Source: Zingiber officinale
Taxonomy: Eukaryota; Streptophyta; Magnoliopsida; Zingiberales; Zingiberaceae
Direction of reading: 5' to 3'
DNA: 64,000 bases
Assembly (NCBI RefSeq): GCF_018446385.1
Contig: NC_055999.1
Coordinates: forward strand, 82,041,859-82,105,858
Within the stretch, counting starts at the first letter, position 1; the number at the start of each line of letters is the position of its first letter. The position numbers and the translations under genes are program-made. Shown here piece by piece: positions 48,590-59,778 of this stretch. The notes under the pieces are model-generated. The model ran no database searches. It was given only the letters and a program-made list of their open reading frames with translations, and was not told where the DNA came from.

Positions 48590-49400
48590 ATCTATGCTAC
48601 AACCTAAGTCCGCTGAAAGCATTACGTTTTTCTCCTTCGAGTTTTCTCACCGACGTCGACGCCCACGCCGCACCTTCTCCACCATTGCCTCACCACCAAC
48701 GCTCGACGGCTCCATATCCACCCTCACCATCGTCGGCCGGTCTTCATCTTGCCTATTTTTCCCAAACCTCATCTCCGATCGGACGCCACCATCATCATCA
48801 CCGGCACACTGAGGAAAGGGCTTCCCTCCCTTCGGTCATCGCCAATCACCTCACCCATCAAGGTAAGGGACTTCCCTACCTAATCTTCTTCTCTCCATCT
48901 TCTTTGGCAAGCATCAGCTGCAATCCATCTGCTCCATCCACCGGAAAGGAGTGGGGCTTCCCTTCCTCAATCGGGGGCCTCTCCTCCATCGATCAGCAAC
49001 TTTCCATTATCCATTTGAGCAACTAATATTAGATTTGAAGCTCCAATGGATCTTCCCACAATTCCTCTTTCATCAGCCATCCACAGTTCTTCCACGGCTT
49101 CTCAGATAGGTCACCTCCAATCCGGATAGCAAGCAGTGCAGCCTTCATCTCGATCAAATCTGGATAGACTGAGCCTTGGGGTTTCCCTTTGGTGGAAAGC
49201 AGCCTTCATCCAAGATCTAGTTCCAATAGACCTTCCAAGGTCCGAACTGCAACTCCATTTCTTCTTCGTCAAGATCACAAGCTTGGGTTTGATATTTCCA
49301 ATGCATTGTTTACTCTTCATTGTTGAATGGTTGTTTGTTCGGTTGATTGCTTGTTCATTGTAGGTTGAATTGGAACGAAATTCCTATTTAGGATTGCATT
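48590..49400. other. GC-richer gene-like passenger segment within the CACTA element
   Basis: Contains CGACGTCGACGCCCACGC and runs of CACCATC/CTTCCC words, with plus-strand frames of 72 and 113 codons that overlap and look low-complexity. It could be a captured promoter/leader or first exon of a host gene. I do not recognise a protein. Confidence 0.35.
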
Positions 49401-49908
49401 CACTTGGGTTCAGTTGATTCACGCTCATATTATGCTCGATAAAATGTTCCTTACATTGGTTCACTTTATGTCTCACAATTTCTTTATGGTAATGTCTTGT
49501 TTTGTTGAGTGTTAATCATGATGGTTTTTTGGTTGAAATACACTTAGCTTAGATTAGGTTAGATGTTTACTTTGCATTTTCATAAATTCATTCTCAGTTG
49601 TAGTTTAACATGTTCACAATTCGTTTAGTGCATTGCTATCATTTCCTTCTTGCTTGTAGTTTAGTGATTTCTTGTTTACGTTGATTTCCCTTCCTCATTC
49701 TTAGCATTAGAAATCTAAAATCCAAAACCCCAATTTCAAATAACTTGATCCTAATATTAGAATTCATCTACTATAATCCTCGTGAAATACGATCCGAGTT
49801 GCCCTATACTGCATCAGTGTAGGAAGGGGTTTCAATACTTTATTATTTGTAAATGTGTCATGATAACACATTTATTAATTTATTAGTATATTTAGATTTA
49901 TAATTACT

Positions 49909-50600
49909 TTGTCATTACCTTGCAATTACCTTTACAAATACTTGATGAAAGAAAATAGAGCTGAGTATGTCTCATTTGTAGATCCAAGTCACATACCTAC
50001 ATGTGGTGTGGGCAAAGAAGGTAGTAAATTGTCACAACATATTGCTGCTCAGTTGGGAGTATTGAACAGAGATAGTATCTGCTTCATCCCATACAATACT
50101 AGGTAATATTTTAATTATTAATCAATTCCTACTATATACTAATTAATGTTATATTTTCATTTGTGTATGTACCATTGGATCCTAATTATAATTAATGAAG
50201 ATAAGAATATGATACATTTATTAGACTCTTTGAGTAACAGGAATCGATACCATGCTTGGAAATCTATTGTGACCAAGTAGGTAGTAGATTCTGCTGATTG
50301 TGAATGCATTCAATTCATTAGATGTTGAAAAAATAACTTTATATTTTTTACAATGTAGTGGGGTCAAGATATACAATGCATCAAGGCGTATTTCAAAAGG
50401 ATCAGATTTTAAACAATTGATGGTATGTATTGTAACTATGTATTTAAACATCAATTAATAATTCTTATTATCTGGATTGTGACTTATTGCATTATATTTT
50501 CAATTTCATTATGATAATCTAAAACAAAATGATGGTGTTGAATGTGAATATTGTGTAATGCGGTATATGAAAGAGATAGTCTTGGATGAAGAACCATAAT
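49909..50600 (+). pseudogene. Ulp1/C48 peptidase-like fragment carried by the CACTA element
   Basis: Successive exon-like pieces read LGVLNRDSICFIPYNTR (to 50102), then HWILIIINEDKNMIHLLDSL (about 50172-50231), then VKIYNASRRISKG (about 50361-50399), then QNDGVECEYCVMRYMKEIVL (about 50527-50586). The order and the His (HW), Asp (LLDS) and Cys (ECEY) match the catalytic triad of Ulp1-type SUMO proteases, a family often carried by plant CACTA and Mutator elements. The acceptor before HW reads AC instead of AG, an in-frame stop follows DEEP, and the 5' part is missing. It looks decayed. Confidence 0.65.
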
Positions 50601-52287
50601 TGGAGAGGAACATGAATTTCTTTTTTATAAAATATATTTTTTTATAAAATATTGAGTCATTTTGCATTAACCCTCAAACTTTTATTAATGCTTCAGTTTG
50701 CAGTATAAAAAAATAAACCGTATTACAATTAATCTCAGTATGATGAAATCAAAAGTGAATGGAGTGAATTCATCTACTTCTATATGTGTGTCTAAGTGTA
50801 GGTTGTGATATAAATTTTGGATTGTATTTAGAAATTTATGGATACAAAAACTTTTGGGTTATAGTTAAACATGTCTTTTATGAATATACTTTTGTGTTAT
50901 ATTTGATAGATATTTGTGATATATTTGTTCAATTTTGATGGTGAAAAATATTATATTGTAGTAAAATATTATGATATACACTTTTATCAATTAAAATTAT
51001 ATTTTAGTAAAATATGATCAATTACTTTGATACAATGAATAATGATAGAGTAATACAACATAAAATACTTTGATAAACTTAAATAGTAGCGTAGTTAAAG
51101 AAATTATTTACTTCGCTAATGATCAAAATTGTGAACTCATTCATATAAATTATTTCGCTAAATTAAATTTTTTATTGTAGTAAAATATACTCTATTACTA
51201 TTATACTATGATAAAGTAATATAATAAAAAATACTTCGACCAAGCTAAATTATGCAGAAATGAAATTAAATATTTACTATACCAGAATACAAAAATTGTG
51301 AAGTCATATATATATTTTACTTCATCAATCAATGTAACCTATGAAATAATATATCATCAACCACTTTGGTATTTTTATTGACTTCGATGAAGTAATAGAG
51401 TCTTTTTACTTCAAAAACGGTTTAATTTTGAACCTATTTTGGACTAGCGATAGACTTCGGTAATTGCACGGCAAAATAATAAATTGACTCTTTTAATTCA
51501 TGTGTGTCTATTTCGGTAATTATCTATCTATTACTTCAGATAATATACGAAGTCTATTACTGATTTTTACATAGTGCGACGAACCCTTTGATGTTTGTTG
51601 CTCTCTATAAGAAATCGTCATTCTATAGGAAGAAATCTAGGAGAAGGCTTGCTTGACGTTATCATTCTTAATACTAGGATGGAATTATGCTGCTACATCA
51701 TCGTAGTGAGATATTCAAACTGGATTAAACTGACGTCGTATGTGGGAATGTGAGCACGTATCACTCCCAAAGTTTCTATTCAAATCATTTCCTAATCAAA
51801 TTTGATATTTCTTCATCACTCCAATTCCTAAAATACTTAATAAATATTTTTCATGAAGATGTGCTAAACCCAGAGGTAATTAATACCGGTTCTATATTTT
51901 ATTTTATCAATTTGTGCCTCCGTACACTTATTTTCTTTGCGAGTATTTTACCATGGTGATCGGCAAAACAAAGCTTTCTCCCTGTTGTGAATGGTGTTGT
52001 GGCAGCATTTTGTGGTCTGGAACCCAGATCTATTCACAGTCTGCGTTTGACGAATGATTACGAGGAACAATATGCTGCTTTGCATAGCAATGTGAAGAAT
52101 TTGTAGAAGCATTTCTCATGGCATGTAAAAGCATCCCATGATACTTCAACATCACTGTTTTAGCTTCCTTGGGAATTTGTTCCGGACACATAAGCATAAC
52201 ACTTGATAGATAAAATACAATTACTACAGCTCGAGGGCCAACCCATGGTGGAGGAGGGTTAGCACACACCATCGGGGAAAGATCGCC

Positions 52288-52460
52288 ATCGCCTCCTTCA
52301 ACGGCTCGACGACAAGATGTAGGGCTCGGTTTTTTTGTCGACTTTATGGAGTTCCTCTAGGACGTTGTTCGCCTCTCCTTCAATGGCTCGGTGGCAAGAT
52401 GCAGGGCTCAGTTTTACTGCTGATCTTGCTGAGTTCCTCCAGGAAGTCATTCGCCTCCTT
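52288..52460. repeat. About 83-bp tandem duplication
   Basis: Two units share CGCCTCTCCTTCAAYGGCTCG, CAAGATGYAGGGCTC and GAGTTCCTCYAGGA; a third start (CGCCTCCTTCAAGG) follows. The translated words QDAGLSF and AEFLQEV hint at an old coding origin that I cannot name. Confidence 0.7.
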
Positions 52461-53956
52461 CAAGGTCATTTCCGAGCAGAGTCATTGCTTGGCCACCCAT
52501 CTCATCGTTTGATTTTTCAAACCGGAATTCTTTTTTTCCCTCTCATCCTTGGTGTTTCATTGACTACTGTTTCAGATCTTTCAATCCTTTCTTATCTCGT
52601 TGCACAATCATTCGTCGGATATGCATAAAGCTTGACAAGGAAGTGTTTTGATCTCTACACAATCTCGCATAAGGGTCGAGTTTCCTCCTGTAATAGTCCA
52701 CCTAAGACCTACATAGTTCAGAAGAATTATGGTTGAAACTTATGTTAAGAACTGTGCTCAAAAGGACGACGTTTGCACAAATTGCATAGCATTGCTTTTA
52801 AGTTTCACTCCATGAGGTATTTCTCAGGACTTATTTAGAAATAGCCAAGTGCTTGGTTTGAACATGGAAAGGGATAAAGATGAAGAGAGAAGAGGGATTA
52901 CTCCTGTCTTCATCTCTTGTTGATATATTTGCTATTAAAGGTACTCTCTACTTTCTTATATCCCATGGCAAATTAACACCTTGGATTGATCTTTCACACT
53001 GTCTCATCTAGTTTTTAAAACAAATTCTAAGTTCTTATTGAAAAGAATAATATAGATTATGTCTTTGATATACTCGGTATGGTATAATATATTGCTACCA
53101 CTCTTATGGAATTATGTCTACTTCTCAAATAGAAGGATTAGTACTGATCTTGGCAAGCAATTGCAAGTTATATACAGAACCAAGTTGAATCAAAAGCTAT
53201 TATCAACTTTGGAGATGCCACTTCACTGTGAGTGCTTTACTTGATGACATATCCAAATGTGCTTCCAACTTTTACTATCATAAGCTTCATTGGAATAAGG
53301 GGAAGGATTACTTTATGAATTATTAGAAGATGATTGGAGAATCATACATTCAAGAATATTTCCAAACATAAACTCATCCTTATACATGTTTTAATTAAGA
53401 AACGGGAATATTTATTAACAAAGTGTTTATTGGTCAAAACGTACTGTCACAGTTTGCTTGTAGATAACCTTAATGTTTATACTTCTCAAATCCTCATGGC
53501 ATTTACAAGATACTCCATGGTTTTAAGATCGACTTGTCACCCTCCCTTTGTGGGGTCGACTCGCTGTTCTACCCTTGTAGGCTAGGAGCCTACATGATAA
53601 CATCGACTATTTCCTCAACTCTTTTAGTAACTTACTTGCTAGTTCTAAACTTATGTTGTTATTTTCTTAGCTCATTTTGTGAGATTTTTAATGACTTATA
53701 TTTCTTCAAAGTCATAGATCTTGGACTAATACTTAGGATTATGAGTTCAAGCTTGTCACTCTCTTCCCGACTCCACAGACATTCGAGAGTCATGAGATTG
53801 ACTTTATTCTACTCTCTTCGACTCCACCGGTACTCAGGAGTTGTGAAAGCAAGTGTATTATTATCTTCCGACTTAGACATAGTAACAAAATAAATTATTC
53901 TCTCTCCGACTCTACTAGTACTCGAATTATTATTTTGCTCTAACTCCGACTATTAT

Positions 53957-54010
53957 GTGTTGGTGCAGTTAACATCAATGGTCAAACTTAGATTTTGATG
54001 AATATTTTCT
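53957..54010 (+). repeat. LTR start scrap related to the non-coding element at 12666-25787
   Basis: TTGGTGCAGTTAACATCAAT then GGTCAAACTTAG and TTTTGATGAAT match the 5' start of that family's LTR (minus-strand TTGGTGCAGTCAGCACCAAT). Here the terminus has the canonical TG. Only about 55 bp are recognisable. Confidence 0.5.
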
Positions 54011-54344
54011 GTCGGTAATTAATATCATTAAACATGGAAAGATGGAAGGTCAATAAGAAAGGTATAAAAGAGTATGCTAGGTACGAGGAAAGATAAGATT
54101 CATTTCTGTCCCTATTATTTTCGATTCCTCTTCTTCTATTTCTAACTTGAGTGTCGGAGGGTCAACGCTAGAGACCCCTTCCCTGATTTGATTTATTTTA
54201 CAGATAGGAGAGAGGTCTTCATCCAATCAGCGGAACCGTCATATCCTCAGTTTTCTAGCTTCATGTTTTCAGATAACAAGATTGAAATTGTTGATGGTCC
54301 AATTTACGACGAAGATATTGATGATGATGACGATGATGACGATG

Positions 54345-55205
54345 ACGATGAGGTGGATGAAGTTACTCTTGAGGCATGTGAATTTTGGTTAACATAGTGT
54401 GATGATACTTCTCCACCCGATGGTTTAAGATATTATTTACCATAATTAATTCCAGTTCTATTATAGTCCAATATGGCATATACGGAGGAAGATGAATCTT
54501 TTCCAGATAGGGATAAGGATTCGAAGCCTCGTTTTCATCATCTCGTTTCATGTACCTGATTACATAGAGGAGGATAAGGACACATTCAATGTTTGGAATT
54601 TAAGAAAATCTACTGCAGCTGGATTAGATATTCTTTTAATTGTTTTTGGAGATGAAATTCTTCCAACCTTAACGCCTTTGATACAGCAAAAGCTATCACT
54701 TACAAGTGACATTAGTTGGAAGGAGAGAGATGCATTAATGGACTCTACCCTCATCTTCCTGAGATTGTCAAATCCCTCAATCCTCTTTTTGATGATAAAT
54801 TCCCACTTATTCCGAGTATCACTTGTTGGACTCTTTCTCGATTTAGTAAGTTTATCATTTAGAACACCGGTGAATGTGATGGTTATGAACAATCTTACCA
54901 AATTCTTATGGGACTGCTTCGAAGAATATTTTACATTAATAAACGTGTGCAAGAGGGTGCAAGCTTTGCTTTAACACAAGAAGAGAAGGCACAAGAGGAA
55001 CTCCTCCCACGTTTGGAAATAATTTTGCAACATTTGTTATGTGCTTATGGGAAATATCAGAGATGAAACTTGCATATTCTATATGATGCCATTGGTACTT
55101 TAGCAGATGCAGTGGGTTCGGAACTCAATCAACCAAAATATCTAGAAGTATTGATGCCTTCATCGATTGCAAAATGGTAACAACTTACAAACTCTGACGA
55201 GATAA
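54345..55205 (+). pseudogene. Transportin-1 (karyopherin beta-2) processed pseudogene fragment
   Basis: Pieces in order match the middle of transportin-1, the import receptor for PY-type nuclear signals: EVTLEACEFW, then CDD-SPPDGLRYYLP, then [114 protein letters not shown] and [20 protein letters not shown]. It runs some 290 codons with no intron, where plant transportin genes have many exons, which points to retroposition. There are several frameshifts and stops, including TGA at 55063-55065 (for CGA) and TAA at 55178-55180. No poly(A) tail or target duplication was found. Both ends are truncated. Confidence 0.85.
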
Positions 55206-56000
55206 TTTATGGTGATGATTGTGAAATTGTTTTCATCCTCGAGATTCCAGATGATAGATTATCTGAGGATGTAGTGCATGTTCTATTAGAGCCACCCATA
55301 AATTTGACCGAGTTAATGTCGGAGGATCTTTTTCCTGTTCTACCATTTATGAGACTGACTTTTGATCTTGAAGACACTATCCTGAACTCGAGGATAAGTT
55401 CTTTTCAACTTAGGGCATCTAATGTAGGAGCATCTAGTAGCATAACCAATTTATATCCTTCAATACAACTATGTTTCCCTTCGAGTTGTGACGAGAAGAA
55501 AACGAGACGGAATCGGTTTTCCAATGGTCGACACGGCCAAGTCGTGTCCAAGGGAACGACCATTTTGCGACGTCATCATTCACGTGAACCGGATCTCCAA
55601 AACTCTAAATTTGGTCTTTTGACATTTCTTTTATTTGTTTTAAATTTTTAGAATTAGTTTTCTTTTCTAAAAATTAATATAGATTATTTTTTACTTTTTC
55701 TTTTTCTTCTTCTGTTGCGACTTTTCTGTTTCGATTTTTTCTTATTTCTTAGATTATTTAAACAAGAGTTAGAGCTCTTGTAGGGAAAGTGGTTAATCTT
55801 GAGTTTGGTTTTGATTTGAACATGCAAATTATTTTCGTTTAAACCTAGAGACAACTCCTCTTTGTTTACAAATTATTTTCCTATGTCTTTCTCTGTAAAT
55901 ATATAATTTGAACATCGCACTCGGAGTTTCTTCCCTTGCGTCAACATGTCCAGTTAGTTGACTTACACCCTCTTTTAATTAGACTTGAAGAGAGGTCTTG
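55206..56000. other. Spacer right of the transportin fossil
   Basis: A plus-strand frame at 55274-55651 (125 codons) starts inside sequence continuous with the fossil but is not transportin-like, and it lacks motifs I recognise. The rest is AT-rich. No gene is claimed. Confidence 0.45.
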
Positions 56001-56777
56001 TGATACAGAGGTAAGTAAGGATCCTTGTGGTGGGTCCTTGACCTAGTCAACAGAGAAGCCATGTGGCAGGGTCAAGGTTCGGCCAATATAAGGACCATGT
56101 GGCACTCTTCAAGACTTAGTCAACATAGTTTCCATATGGCATATCAACAATCTCTGACATTCTGAGTCGGTCTGATTTGTTGACCGACCAAGTTGTCGAT
56201 CTTCCCAATCACCGAACCAATTGACCTTTTGGCTAGCTAAGTCGCTAAGCTGATGACCTTCCGAGTTTCTAGCGCGTGCGACATTTACTAACATTAAAGG
56301 ACATGACGGTAACACCTCTTTAATGACTCTGTTAAGGATGAGTTTCTTGGACTTCTCCCTTTAATGACTCTTTAATGATGAATCTCTTGGGCTTTTCCCT
56401 ACAGGATAAGGGGAGGAGACTCTCCATTTTCGTATAAGATAGGGGGAGGAGAATTTGTTAGAAAGGAGGATTATGCTATCATCTATATGATCATCGACTT
56501 TATAACATTTTTCTCATCATTTTTCCATTTAATCTCTATCAAATCTCTATGCTAATTTAAGCATCGGAATGACCTAATCGGGCCTCCCGATGAACCTTTT
56601 AATGTTTGCTACTCTCAATAGGAAATCCCTATGCTAGGGGAAGAAATCTAGGAGAAGACCTGTCCGTCCGACATTATCGTTTTTGATTTTGTGATGAATT
56701 TTTGCCGTCGCGTCATCATGATGAAATTTCTGGACTTGGATGAATTTCTACAGTCGTGTATCATCATAAGATATTCA
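56001..56777. repeat. Dispersed repeat B, copy 2 (uninterrupted)
   Basis: 777 bp aligning to copy 1, in the same orientation, starting TGATACAGAGGTAAG and ending AAGATATTCA. It shows the intact site (CCTCCCGATGAACC, about 56604) at which the CACTA element sits in copy 1. The bases before it (GAAGAGAGG) are purine-rich. Confidence 0.75.
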
Positions 56778-57839
56778 AACTGGTGTTAAAAAAAAATAAT
56801 TTTAAAAATATTATCTTTATTAAAATTTATATTATTTTAAAAGAACGAGTAGACTAAACATATTCAAATGGAAGAAAACAAATTGACATGATCTCAGCCA
56901 GAGTCTAAAAACAGGAGCAGTTTTGCTTAAGCAGCAGCTTCATCGTCACCCGGCGAATCTTTCTTCCTTTATTCTGAAACCTTTTTGCTGTTGTCTCTCT
57001 TGGCTTTAAGCACCTCGAATCCTTCTCAATCCTCAACCAATGGGCCTGCTTCAGTGATTTCTTGGACGCCATTTTTGCCAGATTATTCCTAGCTAATGAT
57101 GGTCCTGCTACCTTGTCCCGCCAAGGTTCGCAGCCTCCCCTGCGACGGTCAAAACCGACAAAGGTGTTTTCTTTTTCTTTTTTGTTGTTCTCCGAGCGAG
57201 TGACTGAGAAGCCGACAAAAGTTTCTCCGAGCGGTTCGCGAGGCCGGTAATCTCGCCAATTGCTTTATTTATTATTCATCATTTCTTCTTCATCCTCCTT
57301 TTGTGGGCGGTGTAGCTCCAAGTTGAGCGATAATGGCGGAGTCAATGCCGTAAGGAAGCCTGTATCTGGAGCCGGAAACGAGGAGCTCCCCGAGGTGAGA
57401 TTTTGATTGCATGCCGAATCTTCCTCCAATGCCGACGGAGGCCTAAAAATGTGTTCTTTATGTGAACTCCGTGACCTCGCCGGCGATCGCTGCAGCTTGA
57501 TCTTTGCCATGTGAAAGTGCCTGGTGCTCTTCTCTGGACTGTTCTTCAATTCCAATTTCCACCCCTTCACCATCTCCTGACAAACTGCAGTTTTCTTCCT
57601 CAAAGAAGTTGGTCCTCGATCCATTCAACACACAGACAGTCTTTCTTTATCAGAGGTCGCAATTCGGTCCCCCATCTAGAAATAATCAGAAAAATGAGTA
57701 GCTGAGAATTAATTGGTGTGCGTCTAACTTCTGAGGAGACCATAAAGGTACCACTCCATGGGAAATAAGTAGTTCATCTACTGATGTTGGAATTTTGACT
57801 TCTTACAGTACATTTGTTCTTCAATTTGCAGCTGCAGGA
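56778..57839. other. Upstream region of the LRR pseudokinase gene
   Basis: The sequence changes to mixed, gene-like composition from about 56940. An acceptor TTTGCAG ends at 57830, ten bases before the LRR gene's ATG, suggesting a leader intron whose first exon lies in this stretch. Two minus-strand frames (57265-57624 and 56905-57072) are discussed separately. Confidence 0.45.
57265..57624 (-). CDS. Hypothetical 119-aa ORF, antisense upstream of the LRR gene
   Basis: An open minus-strand frame starting MDRGPTSLRKKTAVCQEMVK and ending in an acidic EDEEEMMNNK. The N-terminal half is basic and the middle is Ser/Pro-rich (SGSSSFPAPDTGF, ALTPPLSLNLEL). No domain, signal peptide or membrane segment is seen. 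Composition is gene-like, but it could equally be antisense to an untranslated first exon of the LRR gene. No conservation evidence is available. Confidence 0.25.
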   Translation of the reverse strand: MDRGPTSLRKKTAVCQEMVKGWKLELKNSPEKSTRHFHMAKIKLQRSPARSRSSHKEHIFRPPSALEEDSACNQNLTSGSSSFPAPDTGFLTALTPPLSLNLELHRPQKEDEEEMMNNK

Positions 57840-59778
57840 ATGGAGAAATTGAGCTTGTGGATTCCTCTATTGATCCTCCTTCACTGTCTTCGAGCTTCAG
57901 CCATCGGCAACCTGAACTCCGACGCCCAGTTCCTCCTCGAGTTTGCTGCGTCCATCCCTCATGGTCCGAAGCTTAACTGGAGCGCTCAGGTCCCAGTCTG
58001 CTCCTCCTGGGTCGGTGTCACATGTACGCCGGACGGAGGCCGCGTGCAGAGCCTCCGGCTGCCGGGGGTTGGCATGATCGGCCAAATCCCCGCTGATACA
58101 CTCGGAGAGCTCGATGCGCTCGAAATCTTGAGTCTTCATTCCAACCGTCTCGCGCTGGAACTACCCTCCGACGTCCCTTCGATACCTTCTCTGAGTTCTC
58201 TGTTCCTGCAACGCAACGAGCTGTCAGGAGCACTGCCTTCTTCACTCTCCTCCAACCTCACCTTCCTTGACCTCTCCTGTAACTCCTTCACCGGAGAAAT
58301 TCCGCCGGCGGTTCTAAATCTGACTCAGCTTGCGGCATTGTACCTCGAGAACAACTCTCTCTCTGGACTGATACCTCGGCTTCGACTTCCCAAGCTGAAG
58401 CATCTGAACCTGAGCTACAACAACCTCACCGGCTCCATTCCTGAATCGCTACAGAGTTTCCCCGTTGAGTCTTTCCTGGGGAACCCTTTCCTCTGCGGCA
58501 CTCCCCTACCACAGTGCTCGGCCAAAAGAAGCTTTTGGAAAACACCGAGCACGGGGATCATCATAATAGTCGCCGGCGGAGGATCATGCCTTCTTCTTGC
58601 ACTGGTGACGGCTGCGCTCATTTGCATTTCGAGGAGGAAGAGCAGGAAGCGCAGCAGCAGCACCTCGAAAGGAAATGGCGGCGCCGCCAGCAGAAGCATC
58701 GACAAGCTCGAGGAGTACAGCAGCAGCGTTCAAGAGGCAGAGAAGAACAAGCTGGTCTTCTTCCAGGGATGCTCTTACAACTTCGACTTGGAAGATCTTC
58801 TAAGAGCTTCCGCCGAAGTTCTCGGAAAAGGAAGCCATGGGACGACCTACAAGGCTGTCCTAGAGGACGGCGTCGAGGTGGTGGTGAAGAGGCTGAAGGA
58901 AGTAGCCGCAGGGAAGAGAGAGTTCGAGCAGCAGATGGAGATCATCGGAAGCATCGGCAAGCATCCAAACGTCGTCCAACTCCGTTCCTACTACTACTCC
59001 AAAGATGAGAAGCTCTTGGTCTTCGATTACGCCCCGCTTGGCAACCTATCCACCTTCTTGCACGGTGAACTCTAAATTGTTGCCCGGTCTCTGTTACAGT
59101 TTACTTAAAATAGCTAGCATTCTGTAAATCTTAACGATATATGAACTTCCATGAGGAGCAGGAAGGGATGGAGCTGGAAGAACAGTACTGGACTGGCGCG
59201 CGAGGGTAGAGATTTCACTGGGCGTGGCGCGCGGAATCGCCCATATCCATGCTCAAGCTGGAGGTAGATTCATCCATGGCAACATTAAGTCTTCCAACGT
59301 CCTCCTGATCACGCAGGAACTCAATCCTTGCGTCTCTGAGTTCGGCTTCGCGCCGCTTCTGAGCCCTTCAACGACTGCCCGATCGCGAGCTGCGGGCTAC
59401 CGCGCGCCGGAAGTCGTCGAGCACCGCAGATCCACGCAGAAGTCCGATGTCTACAGCCTCGGAGTCCTGCTGCTTGAGCTGCTGACAGGGAAGGCTCCGC
59501 TCGGGCGGTCGCCAGGACGCGACGACGCGGCTGTGGACCTGCCGAGGTGGGTGCAGTCGGTGGTGCGAGAGGAGTGGACGGCCGAGGTTTTCGACGCGGA
59601 GCTGGTGAAGTGCCCGGGGATAGAAGACGACTTGGTTCGGATGCTTCAGATTGCAATGCAATGCGTGGCGAGGAATGCCAGCCAGCGGCCGCAAATGGAG
59701 GACGTCGTCGGAATGCTTGAGGATTTGAGGGGCCCCGACTCCGAGCCCCTCCCGTCGTCGGAGAAGCCTCAGGGATGA
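57840..59778 (+). CDS. LRR-III receptor-like pseudokinase (613 aa, two exons)
   Basis: Exons 57840-59064 and 59162-59778 join in phase. The ATG at 57840 was chosen over an earlier in-frame one because it opens a clean signal peptide (MEKLSLWIPLLILLHCLRAS). Then come the LRR N-cap (about 25-65, with paired Cys around CSSWVGVTC), five or so LRRs (about 68-205, for example LTFLDLSCNSFTGEIPPAV), a transmembrane helix (about 237-262), a basic stop-transfer RRKSRKR, and a kinase fold from about 315. The P-loop GKGSHG and VVVKRLKE lysine remain. The catalytic loop HRD reads HGN (FIHGNIKSSNVLL) and DFG reads EFG, so it is probably inactive as a kinase. This matches the plasma-membrane 'probable inactive receptor kinase' group. 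The intron position after LHG is conserved in that family. Confidence 0.93.

Larger units (their letters stand above)
48221..51576. mobile_element. CACTA (En/Spm-like) DNA transposon, non-autonomous, 3.36 kb
   Basis: Terminal inverted repeats CACTATGTGAAAAT (48221) and ATTTTTACATAGTG (ending 51576). Inserted in repeat B, whose copy 2 shows the undisturbed site. Subterminal regions carry many copies of words like GAAGTAATA and ACTTCGGTAATT, and a tandem pair of about 78 bp at 48385-48530, as CACTA elements usually do. No transposase is seen. The interior has a GC-richer plant-gene-like stretch (48590-49330) and a Ulp1-like fragment (49909-50600). The 3-bp flanks TAG and CGA do not match, so the target duplication is unproven or mutated. 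Confidence 0.75.
47662..51717. repeat. Dispersed repeat B, copy 1, split by a CACTA element
   Basis: The pieces 47662-48220 and 51577-51717 together (700 bp) align in order and orientation to copy 2 at 56001-56777. Shared phrases include GAGGTAAGTAAGGATC, CCATGTG, CAACAATCTC, ACATTTACTAACATTAAA, AATCTCTTGGGCTTTTCC and GATTATGCTATCATCT. Ends TGATAY and GATATTCA are compatible with an LTR, but no target duplication was found at either copy. Confidence 0.75.
51718..54344. other. Repeat-rich spacer, no intact gene
   Basis: It holds a tandem pair at 52288-52460, a fossil LTR scrap at 53957-54010 and repeated CTCCGACTCTAC-like phrases at 53720-53945. Several short frames are present, but none has conserved motifs or splice support. 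Confidence 0.5.

Noticed and set aside
52030-52272. 80-codon minus-strand frame (MVCANPPPPWVGPRAVV)
   Set aside because: No domain, no conservation visible, and it lies in repeat-rich spacer.
55274-55651. 125-codon frame right of the transportin fossil, with DLFPVLPFMR like the spacer before a Ty3/gypsy reverse transcriptase
   Set aside because: Only a few residues match and no catalytic motif follows; chance similarity is more likely.
58514-59008. 164-codon plus-strand frame overlapping the LRR pseudokinase
   Set aside because: An out-of-frame shadow of a GC-rich kinase exon, all Arg/Gln-rich with no domain.
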